DNA of 64,000 nucleotides from Gandjariella thermophila. Lineage in GTDB: Bacteria; Actinomycetota; Actinomycetes; Mycobacteriales; Pseudonocardiaceae. The notes below the pieces were generated by a model, which worked only from the letters and a program-made list of their open reading frames with translations, was not told where the DNA came from and made no database searches. Shown piece after piece: positions 17,461 to 27,073 of this stretch. The stretch is from assembly GCF_005405885.1 (NCBI RefSeq), contig NZ_BJFL01000018.1, forward strand, positions 481 to 64,480. The letters are read 5' to 3'. The position numbers were made by a program, and so were the translations under genes. Each line of letters starts with the position of its first letter. Positions within the stretch are counted from its first letter, which is position 1.

Positions 17461-18884
17461 CTCCGATCGGGACGGAACAAACCCAATCCAAAGTGGGACA
17501 GGTGGCCGAGGGCAAGGGGCCCACGGACAGGGTGGTCGAGAGCCAGCCGCAGGAACGCACCGGGACGGCTGGCCTGGCCCTGGTAAGGGTCCCGGCGCGC
17601 TCGCGCGACAGGACGGTAACGGCGGAACGCCCGCCAGTCACGGTCGAGCAGTTCGATCTCACGGAGGCGGACGGAGTCGCCGTAGCGGTACGAGAGCTCC
17701 CGATTGATTTCTTCGCGGAGAAAGGCGATCCAGTTGGTATGGCGCTTGGGGTAGCGGGACGGGGTGAACGGCGTGGCCGAGCACCAGTCTGCGGTTTCCA
17801 CGGCCAGATCGGGGGCGGCCTGCTCGACGTCGCCCAGCCCGGCGACGCGGATGGTGAGCCGCCAGTCCTCGTTCCGCCGCGAGTAGAGGCGGCGGACGGC
17901 GGTGAGTGCCTTGAGTTCCTCCTCCGGCAACCCGTCCGGCGCCCACACCAGCAGCCCGGCGAGCCGGCCCTCGTTGAGCACAGGCAGGTAGTGGGCGTGC
18001 CCGTGGTTGGTCCGGGCCACCGCTCCCCCGAATCTGCCGCCGAGAACGGTGCGGTCCCGGCCCTCCCGGTCGCCGGGAAGGTTGCTGAGCGCCGCCTGAC
18101 GCAGCAGGTCGGTGTACACCACGCTGTCGGTTTCCGGTGGGCAGGCGGGTTGCAGCACGGAGAACCGCACCGCGGTCACCGGACGTCCCGGCCCGCGGAC
18201 CGCGGAGACCCTGCCCACCGGCGGGGCCGGCTGCTCCCGGTAGTAGCCGAGCAGGCGGGTGCCGGCGGGGAACAGCAGGCCGCCCCGCCGCACGTCGACG
18301 GGCCGGGCGAGCAGGGTGTCGAGCCGCAGCGGAAGTTCGGGCGCGAGGACGGCGGTGGCCGGCCGGTCGTCCGGGACGGTCTCGGCGACGTCCGTCGGTT
18401 TCCACACCTCGTGCCCCGAGGGTGTCCACTCGTGCGGCACCGCGCCCGAGCAGATGCTGTCGGCCCGGCCGAAGTACGGAAGGGAGATGGCCAGCCGGGT
18501 CAACGCCTTCTGCTGCTCGGCCGGCAGGTCGAAGGGCCACCGGACGGCCAGGTCGGCGTCGCGTTCGAAGACCGCGGAAGCGTCGAGAGTGTTGTCCGTG
18601 CTACTGCTGCCGCGGCGGTGGGTGGTGTCCGGGTAGTAGTGCCGGGTGTGCGCGAGCACGTGCCGAGGCACGTAGAACACGGGCGGTTCGGCGAGCCTGG
18701 CGAGCAGCCGGTGCACCGTCTCGGCGTCCAGTTCGGGCGCGCGGGTCCGCCACACCGCGTAGAGGGCACGCAACACGCGCCACGGGGACGGCGGCAGCTC
18801 GACGGCGCCCTCGTTCACGTGCCGTCCCCACGGGTTGGCGTGGTAGCGGCCCCACGGGAAGGTGAGGACCAGCGTGGTGGGCAT
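17457..18884 (-). CDS. csb2: Csb2 (Cas5-Cas6 fusion) of type I-G Cascade
   Basis: This 475-residue protein of the GSU0054/Csb2 family begins MPTTLVLTFPWGRYHANPWGRHVNEGAVELPPSPWRVLRAL. It supplies the Cas5-like backbone and the Cas6-like repeat endonuclease in I-G systems. A His-rich segment around RTNHGHAHYLPVLN is a candidate for the RNase site. Start ATG 18884 lies just after the csb1 stop (18890). It is the only Cas6-type gene in the window, so crRNAs for the nearby type III operon probably depend on it. Confidence 0.9.
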   Translation of the reverse strand: MPTTLVLTFPWGRYHANPWGRHVNEGAVELPPSPWRVLRALYAVWRTRAPELDAETVHRLLARLAEPPVFYVPRHVLAHTRHYYPDTTHRRGSSSTDNTLDASAVFERDADLAVRWPFDLPAEQQKALTRLAISLPYFGRADSICSGAVPHEWTPSGHEVWKPTDVAETVPDDRPATAVLAPELPLRLDTLLARPVDVRRGGLLFPAGTRLLGYYREQPAPPVGRVSAVRGPGRPVTAVRFSVLQPACPPETDSVVYTDLLRQAALSNLPGDREGRDRTVLGGRFGGAVARTNHGHAHYLPVLNEGRLAGLLVWAPDGLPEEELKALTAVRRLYSRRNEDWRLTIRVAGLGDVEQAAPDLAVETADWCSATPFTPSRYPKRHTNWIAFLREEINRELSYRYGDSVRLREIELLDRDWRAFRRYRPVARARRDPYQGQASRPGAFLRLALDHPVRGPLALGHLSHFGLGLFRPDRR

Positions 18885-18889
18885 GCGGT

Positions 18890-19846
18890 TCAGCCCTTCT
18901 TCCCCGACCACTCGACGGTCAGCGGCGCCTCGCCGCCGAGAACGTCCCGCGCCGCCGGCACCAGCTTCTCCAGGCGGTCGGTCAACTCGGCCAGCGAGGG
19001 TAGCGCGCCGCCGCGGCGGGCCTGGACCTCGCCGACCACGTCCAGGTCGCATGCGGTACGCAGGCGCAGCCCGCCGTCGAACAGGCGGCGGACCTCCCAC
19101 AACGCCATGGTTTCCAGCAGTTCGGTGAGCGGGTCGGGCAGGCCGTAGGAGGCGATGAGTTCCGCGTCCACGACGACGTTGGCGACGATCCGCCTGGCCG
19201 TCCACTCGGTACGGTGGAACGGCACCGATCCGTACCCCTCGGCGGCGCCGCCGCTGTTCTCGTCGATCTGGTGGCGGACCCGGTCGGACTTGCGGCCACC
19301 GCTGACCGCGCGCCGCACGTCGTGGGCCTCGATCACCGCGGAGATCGCCCGCACGAACTTCGGCTGGCCCCACCAGTCCTTCTGCGCGAAGAACACGCCG
19401 TGCAGCAGGCAGAACGGGTCCAGTTGGGCGACCGCACGGGCCATCGCACGGTAGTCCAGCGGGGTGTCCTTGGCCAGGCCGAGGCGCTCCCGGATGAGGT
19501 CGAACATGCCACGTCCGTCCACGGTGGACGCATGCACGAAGGGCGAGGCGAGCCGGTGTGCCTCCAGGCGGCTGGCGGTGAGGAACTCGCCGGTGCCGGC
19601 CCGCACGACGCGCACCCACGGCAGGTCCGCCACCTCGGGCACGGGCTGGTCGGCCGCGCTGTCCCAGGCGGTCGCCTCCAGCCGGTTGGCCATCGACTGC
19701 ACGGATTCGACCAGCAGTGCCGGCACCTCCCGATCGTCCTGGAACCGGGTGAACGTGGCCGGGCCGATGTCGGGGAACCCGGTGGGCTGGAAGGTACTGC
19801 CCAGCACCGGGGTGAGTTCGGCTTCGTAGAGGTGGCGGCGGGTCAT
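18890..19846 (-). CDS. csb1: Csb1 (Cas7g backbone) of type I-G Cascade
   Basis: This 318-residue protein of the GSU0053/Csb1 family forms the Cas7-like filament along the crRNA in type I-G. Family-typical segments include LGSTFQPTGFPDIGPATF near the start and LDPFCLLHGVFFAQKDWWGQPKFVRAISAVIEAHDV in the middle. AAGGAG lies 8 bases before the ATG, and the start overlaps the csx17 stop by ATGA. Position between csx17 and csb2 is the standard I-G order. Confidence 0.93.
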   Translation of the reverse strand: MTRRHLYEAELTPVLGSTFQPTGFPDIGPATFTRFQDDREVPALLVESVQSMANRLEATAWDSAADQPVPEVADLPWVRVVRAGTGEFLTASRLEAHRLASPFVHASTVDGRGMFDLIRERLGLAKDTPLDYRAMARAVAQLDPFCLLHGVFFAQKDWWGQPKFVRAISAVIEAHDVRRAVSGGRKSDRVRHQIDENSGGAAEGYGSVPFHRTEWTARRIVANVVVDAELIASYGLPDPLTELLETMALWEVRRLFDGGLRLRTACDLDVVGEVQARRGGALPSLAELTDRLEKLVPAARDVLGGEAPLTVEWSGKKG

Positions 19847-22116
19847 GCGGATTTCTCCTTGGACTTCTCGGACAGGACGGCGACGCGACGAAGCGCCGCC
19901 TTGTGGTCGTTTTCGGGGAAACGCAGCAGCAGCACGGCGGCCAGCGCCGCGCCGTCCAGCCGCGTCCCGGTCGGTGTGATGACGTGGCGCAGGCCCGCGA
20001 TGCGCAGCCGGCGCGCCGCGTCGGCGAGCACCTCGTCGGCGCGGCCCGCGGCAAGGAGAGCTGGCCAGTGCGCGCCGGGACGCGGCAGGATCCGCCGCTC
20101 ACCGTCGTCGGTCGGGACGACGATCGGGTCGACGGAGGTGAACGGCACGAGCAGGTTCACCGCCGGGTCGATGGTCGGGCCATCGCCGAGCTGGTCGTCC
20201 GGGGTGCGGTGCCAGTCGACGGTGAGCAGCCCGGCCAGCAGGTCGCCCAACCGGTGGGTATCGACTCGGTCGCGGGCGAACGCCTCGGCGTCGGCGGGAC
20301 GCGGCCGCAGGCCACGGCGCCAGGCCAGGCGGACCCCGCGCACCGCCGCCGGCACCTCGGTGACGACTTCGCGTACCTCCCCGGGGAAGCCGCGACGGCG
20401 GGCCGCCTCGGCCAGCGCACGCGCCACTCCCCCCGCGAGCGACACCCGCTGCGGCGCGTCCGACCAGCGCGGCACCCAGTCGCGGCCAACGGTGCCGATC
20501 ACCGGGGACAGCAGGGGCCGGAGGCCCCCCATCGTCGGTACGGCACGTGGCCGACGCACATCCGCGCCGGTTTCGTCGGCGGCTTCCGCATCGGCTTCGT
20601 CGGCGGCTTCCGCCTCGGTTTCGCCGGTCGCTTCGGGCGTGTCGCGCGCGGTGGCCCAGGCCAACGCCAGCCGGAGTTCGGTGTCGGTGGCGCAGGCGGG
20701 CCGCAGTGCCCGCCACAGCGCGGGCCCCTCGTTCAGCACCAGCGGCCGGACGCGGTCCCGCACGACCCCCGAACGGGCAACCGCCTCGTGGCATCGGCCC
20801 ACCGCCAGGAACACGTCGACCAGGTCCCGCGTGTCGCCACGGGCGGCGTGGGTGAAGACGGCCTGCTCGACGGCGCGCACGCGGGTGGCCACCGCCGCGG
20901 GCGGGTCCGCGCGGTTGAGCGCGTCCAGCCAGCCGTCCAGCGCGGCCAGCAGTCTCACCCCGCCCCGGCGCCGCACCTCGACGCGGCCGGCAGGGATCGC
21001 GAGCGGGTTCTGGCCGAGCCGGTTGACGAAGACGTTCCGGTTGAACGCGGTGATCCCGCGGTCCACGCCGAGGGTGGCGACGGCGCGGACGAAGTCCAGC
21101 CCGGAGCGGGCCGGGTGCTCGTTCCACTCCGCGCGCCCCTCCCCCAGCAGGTGCGCCACCTCGCCGAGCGTGGCCGGCGACCCCCATTCGGGCGCCCACA
21201 GCTCGCCGAGCGCGCCCTCCTCCGTGGCGGCGGAGGCGTAGCCGGCGGCGGTCGCCCGCACCTGGAACGGCAGGGCCGCCCGCTGGTAGCCGGCACCGTG
21301 CCGGCGCACGACCGCGGTGGCGAACAGCAGTGCGCCCTCGATGGTGAGCAGGAACGCCCACGGGTTGACGAATCCCTTGTCGTCGGACTTCTCGTTCGGC
21401 GAGGACTGGATGCCGCCGGCCCGACCCGGGTCGAACTGGCCGACCGCGTCCCGCAGGTACGGCACGTCCTCCCGGCTGGTCAGCAGCGCGCGCAGCCACC
21501 GCAGTGACCGCCGATCGGTCCGGACTACCGACGCCCGCGCCAGGTAGGTGACCGACAGGTCCTGCCGGCCGAAGTTGCCGCCGGTGCCGAGCAGCCGGCT
21601 GTAGGCGGGGTCGGCGTCCTGGCCGAGCGCCACCGCGGCGTCCACCCACGCCACCGCGCGGTCCGGGAACTCGTTGCGGCACAACCGAAGCACGTCAGGC
21701 TTGCGGGCCTTGTCCCACAGCTCCGGTCCCTTGCCGGCCCAGCCCAGCCGCCGGCCCGTCTCGACCACCCGGTCGCCGGCGGCGACGGCCTCGCGGAGGA
21801 CCGCCCACCGCTCGTCGGTGGAGTCCCGCACCTCCCGCAGCAACCGTTCCGCGGTGGGGTTCCTGCCGTTGCCGGCGAATCCGGAGCCGGCGTTCCACGG
21901 CGACACGACCGCCTCGGGTTCGAAGCGTGCGTGCAGCCGGTCGGCCAGTTCGTCGACGGTGGTGCAGCGGCGGGTGTCCAGCACGAAGCGCTGCCGCTGC
22001 CACCGGCCGGTGACCTCGTCGTCCAGCAGGCGGGTGACGGCCCGCACTAGGCCCAGCGCGGTCAGGTAGCCGCCGAGCGGCGTGCTGCGGCAGCCGTCGA
22101 GCACGAGTTCGGTCAC
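19843..22116 (-). CDS. csx17: Csx17 (Cas8g large subunit) of type I-G Cascade
   Basis: This 757-residue protein has the Csx17 N terminus (LVLDGCRSTPLGGYLTALGLVRAV) and family segments WNAGSGFAGNGRNPTAERLL and SPNEKSDDKGFVNPWAFLLTIEGALLF. It is the large subunit of I-G Cascade, expected to recognise the PAM and recruit Cas3. An Ala-Asp-Glu-rich insert lies near residues 495-530 (EAADEADAEAADETGADV), probably a flexible linker. The start is GTG in a GTGA overlap with the cas3 stop. Confidence 0.93.
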   Translation of the reverse strand: MTELVLDGCRSTPLGGYLTALGLVRAVTRLLDDEVTGRWQRQRFVLDTRRCTTVDELADRLHARFEPEAVVSPWNAGSGFAGNGRNPTAERLLREVRDSTDERWAVLREAVAAGDRVVETGRRLGWAGKGPELWDKARKPDVLRLCRNEFPDRAVAWVDAAVALGQDADPAYSRLLGTGGNFGRQDLSVTYLARASVVRTDRRSLRWLRALLTSREDVPYLRDAVGQFDPGRAGGIQSSPNEKSDDKGFVNPWAFLLTIEGALLFATAVVRRHGAGYQRAALPFQVRATAAGYASAATEEGALGELWAPEWGSPATLGEVAHLLGEGRAEWNEHPARSGLDFVRAVATLGVDRGITAFNRNVFVNRLGQNPLAIPAGRVEVRRRGGVRLLAALDGWLDALNRADPPAAVATRVRAVEQAVFTHAARGDTRDLVDVFLAVGRCHEAVARSGVVRDRVRPLVLNEGPALWRALRPACATDTELRLALAWATARDTPEATGETEAEAADEADAEAADETGADVRRPRAVPTMGGLRPLLSPVIGTVGRDWVPRWSDAPQRVSLAGGVARALAEAARRRGFPGEVREVVTEVPAAVRGVRLAWRRGLRPRPADAEAFARDRVDTHRLGDLLAGLLTVDWHRTPDDQLGDGPTIDPAVNLLVPFTSVDPIVVPTDDGERRILPRPGAHWPALLAAGRADEVLADAARRLRIAGLRHVITPTGTRLDGAALAAVLLLRFPENDHKAALRRVAVLSEKSKEKSA

Positions 22117-24476
22117 CGGGCGCTCCCGTCGTAGCCGGCGCTGGCCCGCCAGTCGGCGGCCCGGACGACTGCCTCGCAGAAGGCCAGCCGGAACGGACCG
22201 AGGTCTTCACGGTCACGCAGTGCCAGGGCTTGTGCCGTCAACGAATCGCGTCCCATGCGCGTCGGAGCCAGGGACAGCGGCCGCGCTCGCAGCACGGTTC
22301 CGTTCGGAAGTGGACAGTCGACAGTGGACTCTCCGTCGGTGACGCCGAGGATCTGGTCCGCGGGTTCGTCGGGCCGGCCGCGAACCGTCAACCGCACCTT
22401 GCCGTGATGCGCCAGCGCCAGGTACACGACGAGGTCCGGCTCCTCGACGGCTTCGAGGAGGCCGGTGGTCTCATCACGCAGTAGTAACGCGGAGACGAGT
22501 TCGTGCCGGAAGTGGCGGGGTTCATGGCGCAGCGGCCGCTGTCCCGGGGACTTCGCCCAGATGCCGTCCTCCGGTGTCGGGTAGTCCGCGGCGATCTTCT
22601 CCAGCGAGCGGGCGAACACCGGGTGCGCCTTGCCGATGTCGTGGTACCGCGCGGCCAGCGCGATCGCCTCACGATGCGGGTCCGTCAGTCCCGGCAGCTC
22701 ACCCAACCGCTCCACGAGGTTCCGCGCTTCGCGTTCGGTGTCCGCCAGGTGCTCGGCCAGTGGCACCCAGCGCCGGCAGCCCACGGTCTGCGGATCGGAT
22801 TCCACGGCGTCCGGCAGCGTTTCGGGTGGTATCAGGGGATCCACGGCGGCGCGGCTGTTCGGGTCGAAGCCGTACTCGGGACGGTATCCGCCACGGTCGG
22901 CGTCCAGCACGACGATCGCGCCCGGCCGGACGTCCTCGGGCCGCGCCCATCGCCACTCGCCCCTGAGGTGGTCGTAGACGAGTCCTCGGGTGACCTTGTG
23001 ACGAAGCATGTCCTGAACGCCCGCGATCGGCGCCGGGCACAGCTCGCGGCGTCCGACCGCGGGCATGTCGGCCAGATCGTCCGGCCACGTCCGCCACGCC
23101 ACCGACACCGTGCTGTCCCGGGTGTCCCGGATGAAGGGGCTGACGTCGATGTCGTTGCCCGAGAGGTCCGGCGCGGTGTCGAACAGGTCCAGCAGATCGC
23201 GCCGCCGTAGCACCGGGTGAACGGGCAGGGTCGCGTCCCGCGCCGCCTCGACCAGATCGGTGCTCGTCACCGTCCTGCCTTCCAGGCGGCGGAGCACCTG
23301 CTCCGTGTGCTGTAGTTCATCGTCGTCATAGGGCAGCGAGGCACCGCGCCCTGGTGGAGGAACCGTCCACAGCAGCCGCGCGCCCCTGGCCTGCCCGTCC
23401 CGGTTGCACCGGCCCGCACGCTGCACGATCGACGACCACGGGGCCGTCTCGGTCACCAGGGTTTCGCTGGTGACGTCCACCCCGGCCTCCAGGACCTGGG
23501 TGCTGACCACGATCAGGCCCGCCGGCCCCGGCTGCTGCAGCGCCCGCTCGATGTGCTCCGCGCGATCGTCCGGCCGGAACCGCGAATGGACGAGCACGAC
23601 GCCGGCTTCGGTCCCTGCCCTGGCGAGGGCATCGAAGACCTGCACCGCGCGATCCACGGTGTTGAGCACGACGAGCGTCCGGGTGCCCGGACGGTGCTGG
23701 GCGACGACCCGCTCGGCGAGTACTCGCGGGTAACGCTTGGCATCGGGTTCACCCAGGTCCAGCCGCCGCACCGTGCGGCCGGCGTCCAGCCGCACGCCGA
23801 GCGCCCCAGCGCGGTCCTCGTCGTCCAGCCCGACCACCCGCAGCACGCGACGGAAGTCGACGGTGGACAGCTCGCTCGGGACGGTGGCCGACATCCACAT
23901 CGACCGGCACGGCTGCGCCACACCGAGCAGCTCACGGAGGCCCTGGAGTTGCAGCGAGGTCGTCAGCCCCGGTCCCATGAGCTGCACCTCGTCGAACACG
24001 AACTGAACGCCCGCGTTGAGCAGGCCGAAACTCATCGGCCAGCCGGCGCGGGATTCGGCGAAGCCCCGCATGAGCACCCGTGACAGCACCATGTCCTGCG
24101 TGCCGATGAAGATCCGCTCCCGCTGCGGGTCCCGCTTCCAGTCGGCGTCCTCGGGATCCTCCCCGCCCATCAGCACGTGGACGGGAATCCCGTCACCCAG
24201 GTTCGCCATCCAACCTCGAACGACCGTGACCGTCTGCTCGACCAGGGTCCGCTGCGGAAGTACGACGACCAGCCACCGTAGCGTTTCCGCGCGTACCGCC
24301 GGGTCGGGATGACGCGTCCGCCGGAACAGCCAGGGCAGCACGGCGGCGAGCGTCTTGCCCGACCCGGTGGGCACCCGAAGCACGTCGGGTAACCCCTCCT
24401 CGGCCAACCGCCGCTGGTACGGATAGGGCACCGTCTCTGGTCCGGCCGCAGCACGGACGAACTCCACAAAGCTCAT
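22113..24476 (-). CDS. cas3: Cas3 helicase-nuclease (type I-G, C-terminal HD)
   Basis: This 787-residue effector degrades target DNA after Cascade binding. Walker A is VPTGSGKT at residues 35-42. Motif II is VFDEVQLMG. Later helicase motifs include IVVSTQVLEAGVDVTSE and VQRAGRCNRDG. The HD nuclease is C-terminal, with HD at about residues 611-612 (ARYHDIGKAHPVF), the reversed order seen in I-G Cas3. It is the first gene of the six-gene minus-strand cas operon; all junctions overlap or are a few bases. The promoter must lie within 24477-24581, between cas3 and the old end of array 2. Confidence 0.95.
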   Translation of the reverse strand: MSFVEFVRAAAGPETVPYPYQRRLAEEGLPDVLRVPTGSGKTLAAVLPWLFRRTRHPDPAVRAETLRWLVVVLPQRTLVEQTVTVVRGWMANLGDGIPVHVLMGGEDPEDADWKRDPQRERIFIGTQDMVLSRVLMRGFAESRAGWPMSFGLLNAGVQFVFDEVQLMGPGLTTSLQLQGLRELLGVAQPCRSMWMSATVPSELSTVDFRRVLRVVGLDDEDRAGALGVRLDAGRTVRRLDLGEPDAKRYPRVLAERVVAQHRPGTRTLVVLNTVDRAVQVFDALARAGTEAGVVLVHSRFRPDDRAEHIERALQQPGPAGLIVVSTQVLEAGVDVTSETLVTETAPWSSIVQRAGRCNRDGQARGARLLWTVPPPGRGASLPYDDDELQHTEQVLRRLEGRTVTSTDLVEAARDATLPVHPVLRRRDLLDLFDTAPDLSGNDIDVSPFIRDTRDSTVSVAWRTWPDDLADMPAVGRRELCPAPIAGVQDMLRHKVTRGLVYDHLRGEWRWARPEDVRPGAIVVLDADRGGYRPEYGFDPNSRAAVDPLIPPETLPDAVESDPQTVGCRRWVPLAEHLADTEREARNLVERLGELPGLTDPHREAIALAARYHDIGKAHPVFARSLEKIAADYPTPEDGIWAKSPGQRPLRHEPRHFRHELVSALLLRDETTGLLEAVEEPDLVVYLALAHHGKVRLTVRGRPDEPADQILGVTDGESTVDCPLPNGTVLRARPLSLAPTRMGRDSLTAQALALRDREDLGPFRLAFCEAVVRAADWRASAGYDGSAR

Positions 24477-24581
24477 GGTGCACTACATGTCTCACCCCCG
24501 TGCTCGCGTGTTACACGCCCGCACCACGGCAGGCCCCGGCGCTGCACCCAGAGCTCCACCGCGACTGTGCGGGAATGCCCT

Positions 24582-26901
24582 GCCGCCATCGGATCCGACC
24601 GCGGAAGCCGGAGCCAGGGCTACGCCTCGGTCGACACCACGCTGCGGACCTAGCCGCAATGGAGCCCGGCCGCTCGCCGGGGGCCGGAGGCAGGTGACAC
24701 GGTGTGGCACCTCGGCGACGTCGGCATGGGAGTCGCAATGGAGTCCGGCCGCGGGGGCCGGAGTGAGCCGCGCGCCGCGCGCCCCGTTGTTCCCGGTCGG
24801 CCCGCCGCAATGGAGTCCGGCCGCGGGGGCCGGAGTGAGCCCCATGTGCTGACAGATCAACGCTACCGGTCACACGCCGCAATGGAGTCCGGCCGCGGGG
24901 GCCGGAGTGAGATCATGTTGAACATGATCAAGCTGAAGGCCGAAGGCGTCGCAATGGAGTCCGGCCGCGGGGGCCGGAGTGAGCGGATCGCGGACAGCCC
25001 GCTCCGGCCGTCCGGATCGCCGCAATGGAGTCCGGCCGCGGGGGCCGGAGTGAGGTCCATCGACGAGCCCTACTGGATGGCGCCGGTCGAGCCGCAATGG
25101 AGTCCGGCCGCGGGGCCGGAGTGAGGCCCCAGCCCGTGGCGCTGCCCGGCCTGCCGGGAGTGGCCGCAATGGAGTCCGGCCGCGGGGGCCGGAGTGAGGC
25201 GTTGAGGTCGGTGGCGTGCACGATCTGGCCATCCGTGCCGCAATGGAGTCCGGCCGCGGGGGCCGGAGTGAGCTCGCGTTTGGTGCCAGGCAGGACTACG
25301 TGACCAGGCCGCAATGGAGTCCGGCCGCGGGGGCCGGAGTGAGGCCCCCCCTGGCCCTCACTCTGATCGAGTATTCGGACGCCGCAATGGAGTCCGGCCG
25401 CGGGGGCCGGAGTGAGTAAAGCTGTCGGAGTCGGTATCACGGTGACCGCCTACGCCGCAATGGAGTCCGGCCGCAGGGGCCGGAGTGAGTGTCCACGCGA
25501 ACTCCACGGCGCTGGGAGACGGTCTACGCCGCAATGGAGTCCGGCCGCAGGGGCCGGAGTGAGTGTCCACGCGAACTCCACGGCGCTGGGAGACGGTCTA
25601 CGCCGCAATGGAGTCCGGCCGCGGGGGCCGGAGTGAGCCGACGGTGGCGTGGAAACCGAGATCGAATACTTCCGCGCCGCAATGGAGTCCGGCCGCGGGG
25701 GCCGGAGTGAGTTCCTCCTCGGGCAGCTCGATAAGCGCCCAAAGTTTGAGCTGCCGCAATGGAGTCCGGCCGCGGGGGCCGGAGTGAGTTCCTCCTCGGG
25801 CAGCTCGATAAGCGCCCAAAGTTTGAGCTGCCGCAATGGAGTCCGGCCGCGGGGGCCGGAGTGAGATGAGCGGCCAGCCAATGAGGATCCGTAGGAAGCA
25901 GCCGCCGCAATGGAGTCCGGCCGCGGGGGCCGGAGTGAGCGACGAGCTGGTTGACCTCGCGGTGTTCAAGGACACCGCCGCAATGGAGTCCGGCCGCGGG
26001 GGCCGGAGTGAGGGCGGCCCCACTTCGGACATGGTCCCGGCGCTGTTGTCGCCGCAATGGAGTCCGGCCGCGGGGGCCGGAGTGAGAAGCCTGGCGATTT
26101 GGTCGGCCAGTTCTGGCTGCCCACGCCGCAATGGAGTCCGGCCGCGGGGGCCGGAGTGAGTCCTACCAGCGGAATGCTCCGCGCCCGCACTGCCCGAGCC
26201 GCAATGGAGTCCGGCCGCGGGGGCCGGAGTGAGTCTTCCCGGCGAACTCGTCACCCTCGATCACCACGCCGCAATGGAGTCCGGCCGCGGGGGCCGGAGT
26301 GAGGGAGGAGCTCGTAGCCGATCACCTTTTCCAGGAGATCGGGCCGCAATGGAGTCCGGCCGCGGGGGCCGGAGTGAGCCGGGCCAAGCAGATGGGCCTG
26401 ACCAGCAAGGACAACTACCGGCCGCAATGGAGTCCGGCCGCGGGGGCCGGAGTGAGATGTGGCCACGTCGTGGTTGGCCTTGCGCTGCTCCACAGCCGCA
26501 ATGGAGTCCGGCCGCGGGGGCCGGAGTGAGCCGGATGAAATGAGTCTCATTGCTTGGGCACACGGACGCCGCAATGGAGTCCGGCCGCGGGGGCCGGAGT
26601 GAGAGGCCGTCGCATGGGTACGACGGTACACGCAGATTGTCGGGGCCGCAATGGAGTCCGGCCGCGGGGGCCGGAGTGAGCCTGGAGCCGTGGGAAAACT
26701 GCAATCTCGGGCATATGCCGCAATGGAGTCCGGCCGCGGGGGCCGGAGTGAGCAGCGACACCACCATTAACTCTGCTCTAGACTTGATAGCCGCAATGGA
26801 GTCCGGCCGCGGGGGCCGGAGTGAGAGCCGAGAATGTCAAGGGTCTGATGTCCAAGCTGGCCAAGGCCGCAATGGAGTCCGGCCGCGGGGGCCGGAGTGA
26901 G
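24582..26901 (-). CRISPR. CRISPR array 2 (same repeat as array 1), 32 repeats
   Basis: I count 30 near-canonical 36-bp repeats from 24732 to 26901, with the same repeat and orientation as array 1. Two degenerate repeats sit at the leader-distal left end: 24582-24617, and 24653-24693, which carries a 5-bp insertion. This gives 31 spacers. Variants: GTCGCAATGG in the repeats at 24732 and 24948, a one-base deletion at 25091-25125, and CGCAGGGG in the repeats at 25454 and 25528. Two spacer-repeat units are duplicated in tandem (spacers 25490-25527 and 25564-25601; 25712-25752 and 25789-25829). Transcription runs leftward from the leader at 26902, toward cas3. Confidence 0.97.
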
Positions 26902-27073
26902 GGCTCGGCTGATTCGGTGGGCTTGACCTGCGGAAATGTAGCACGTTGCGAGCAACCCCGGAAGAGGGATCTTCGACGAGATCAACAAGTCTCCACTGAA
27001 TCGCACAAGGTGACCCTGACCTGCATGCGAGCATCTACGCCTGACGGTGTCGGCACCGGGATGCTCGCAGAGA
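26902..27073 (-). promoter_or_regulatory. Leader of CRISPR array 2
   Basis: These 172 bp are almost identical to the leader of array 1 (about six differences by eye) and end at the same place relative to the cas2 stop codon. The leader and cas2 3' end must have been copied together. An intact leader implies that array 2 can still be transcribed and extended in trans by Cas1-Cas2. Confidence 0.8.

Noticed and set aside
24492-27006. Similar repeat-peptide frames across array 2
   Set aside because: Same artefact of the CRISPR repeat sequence.
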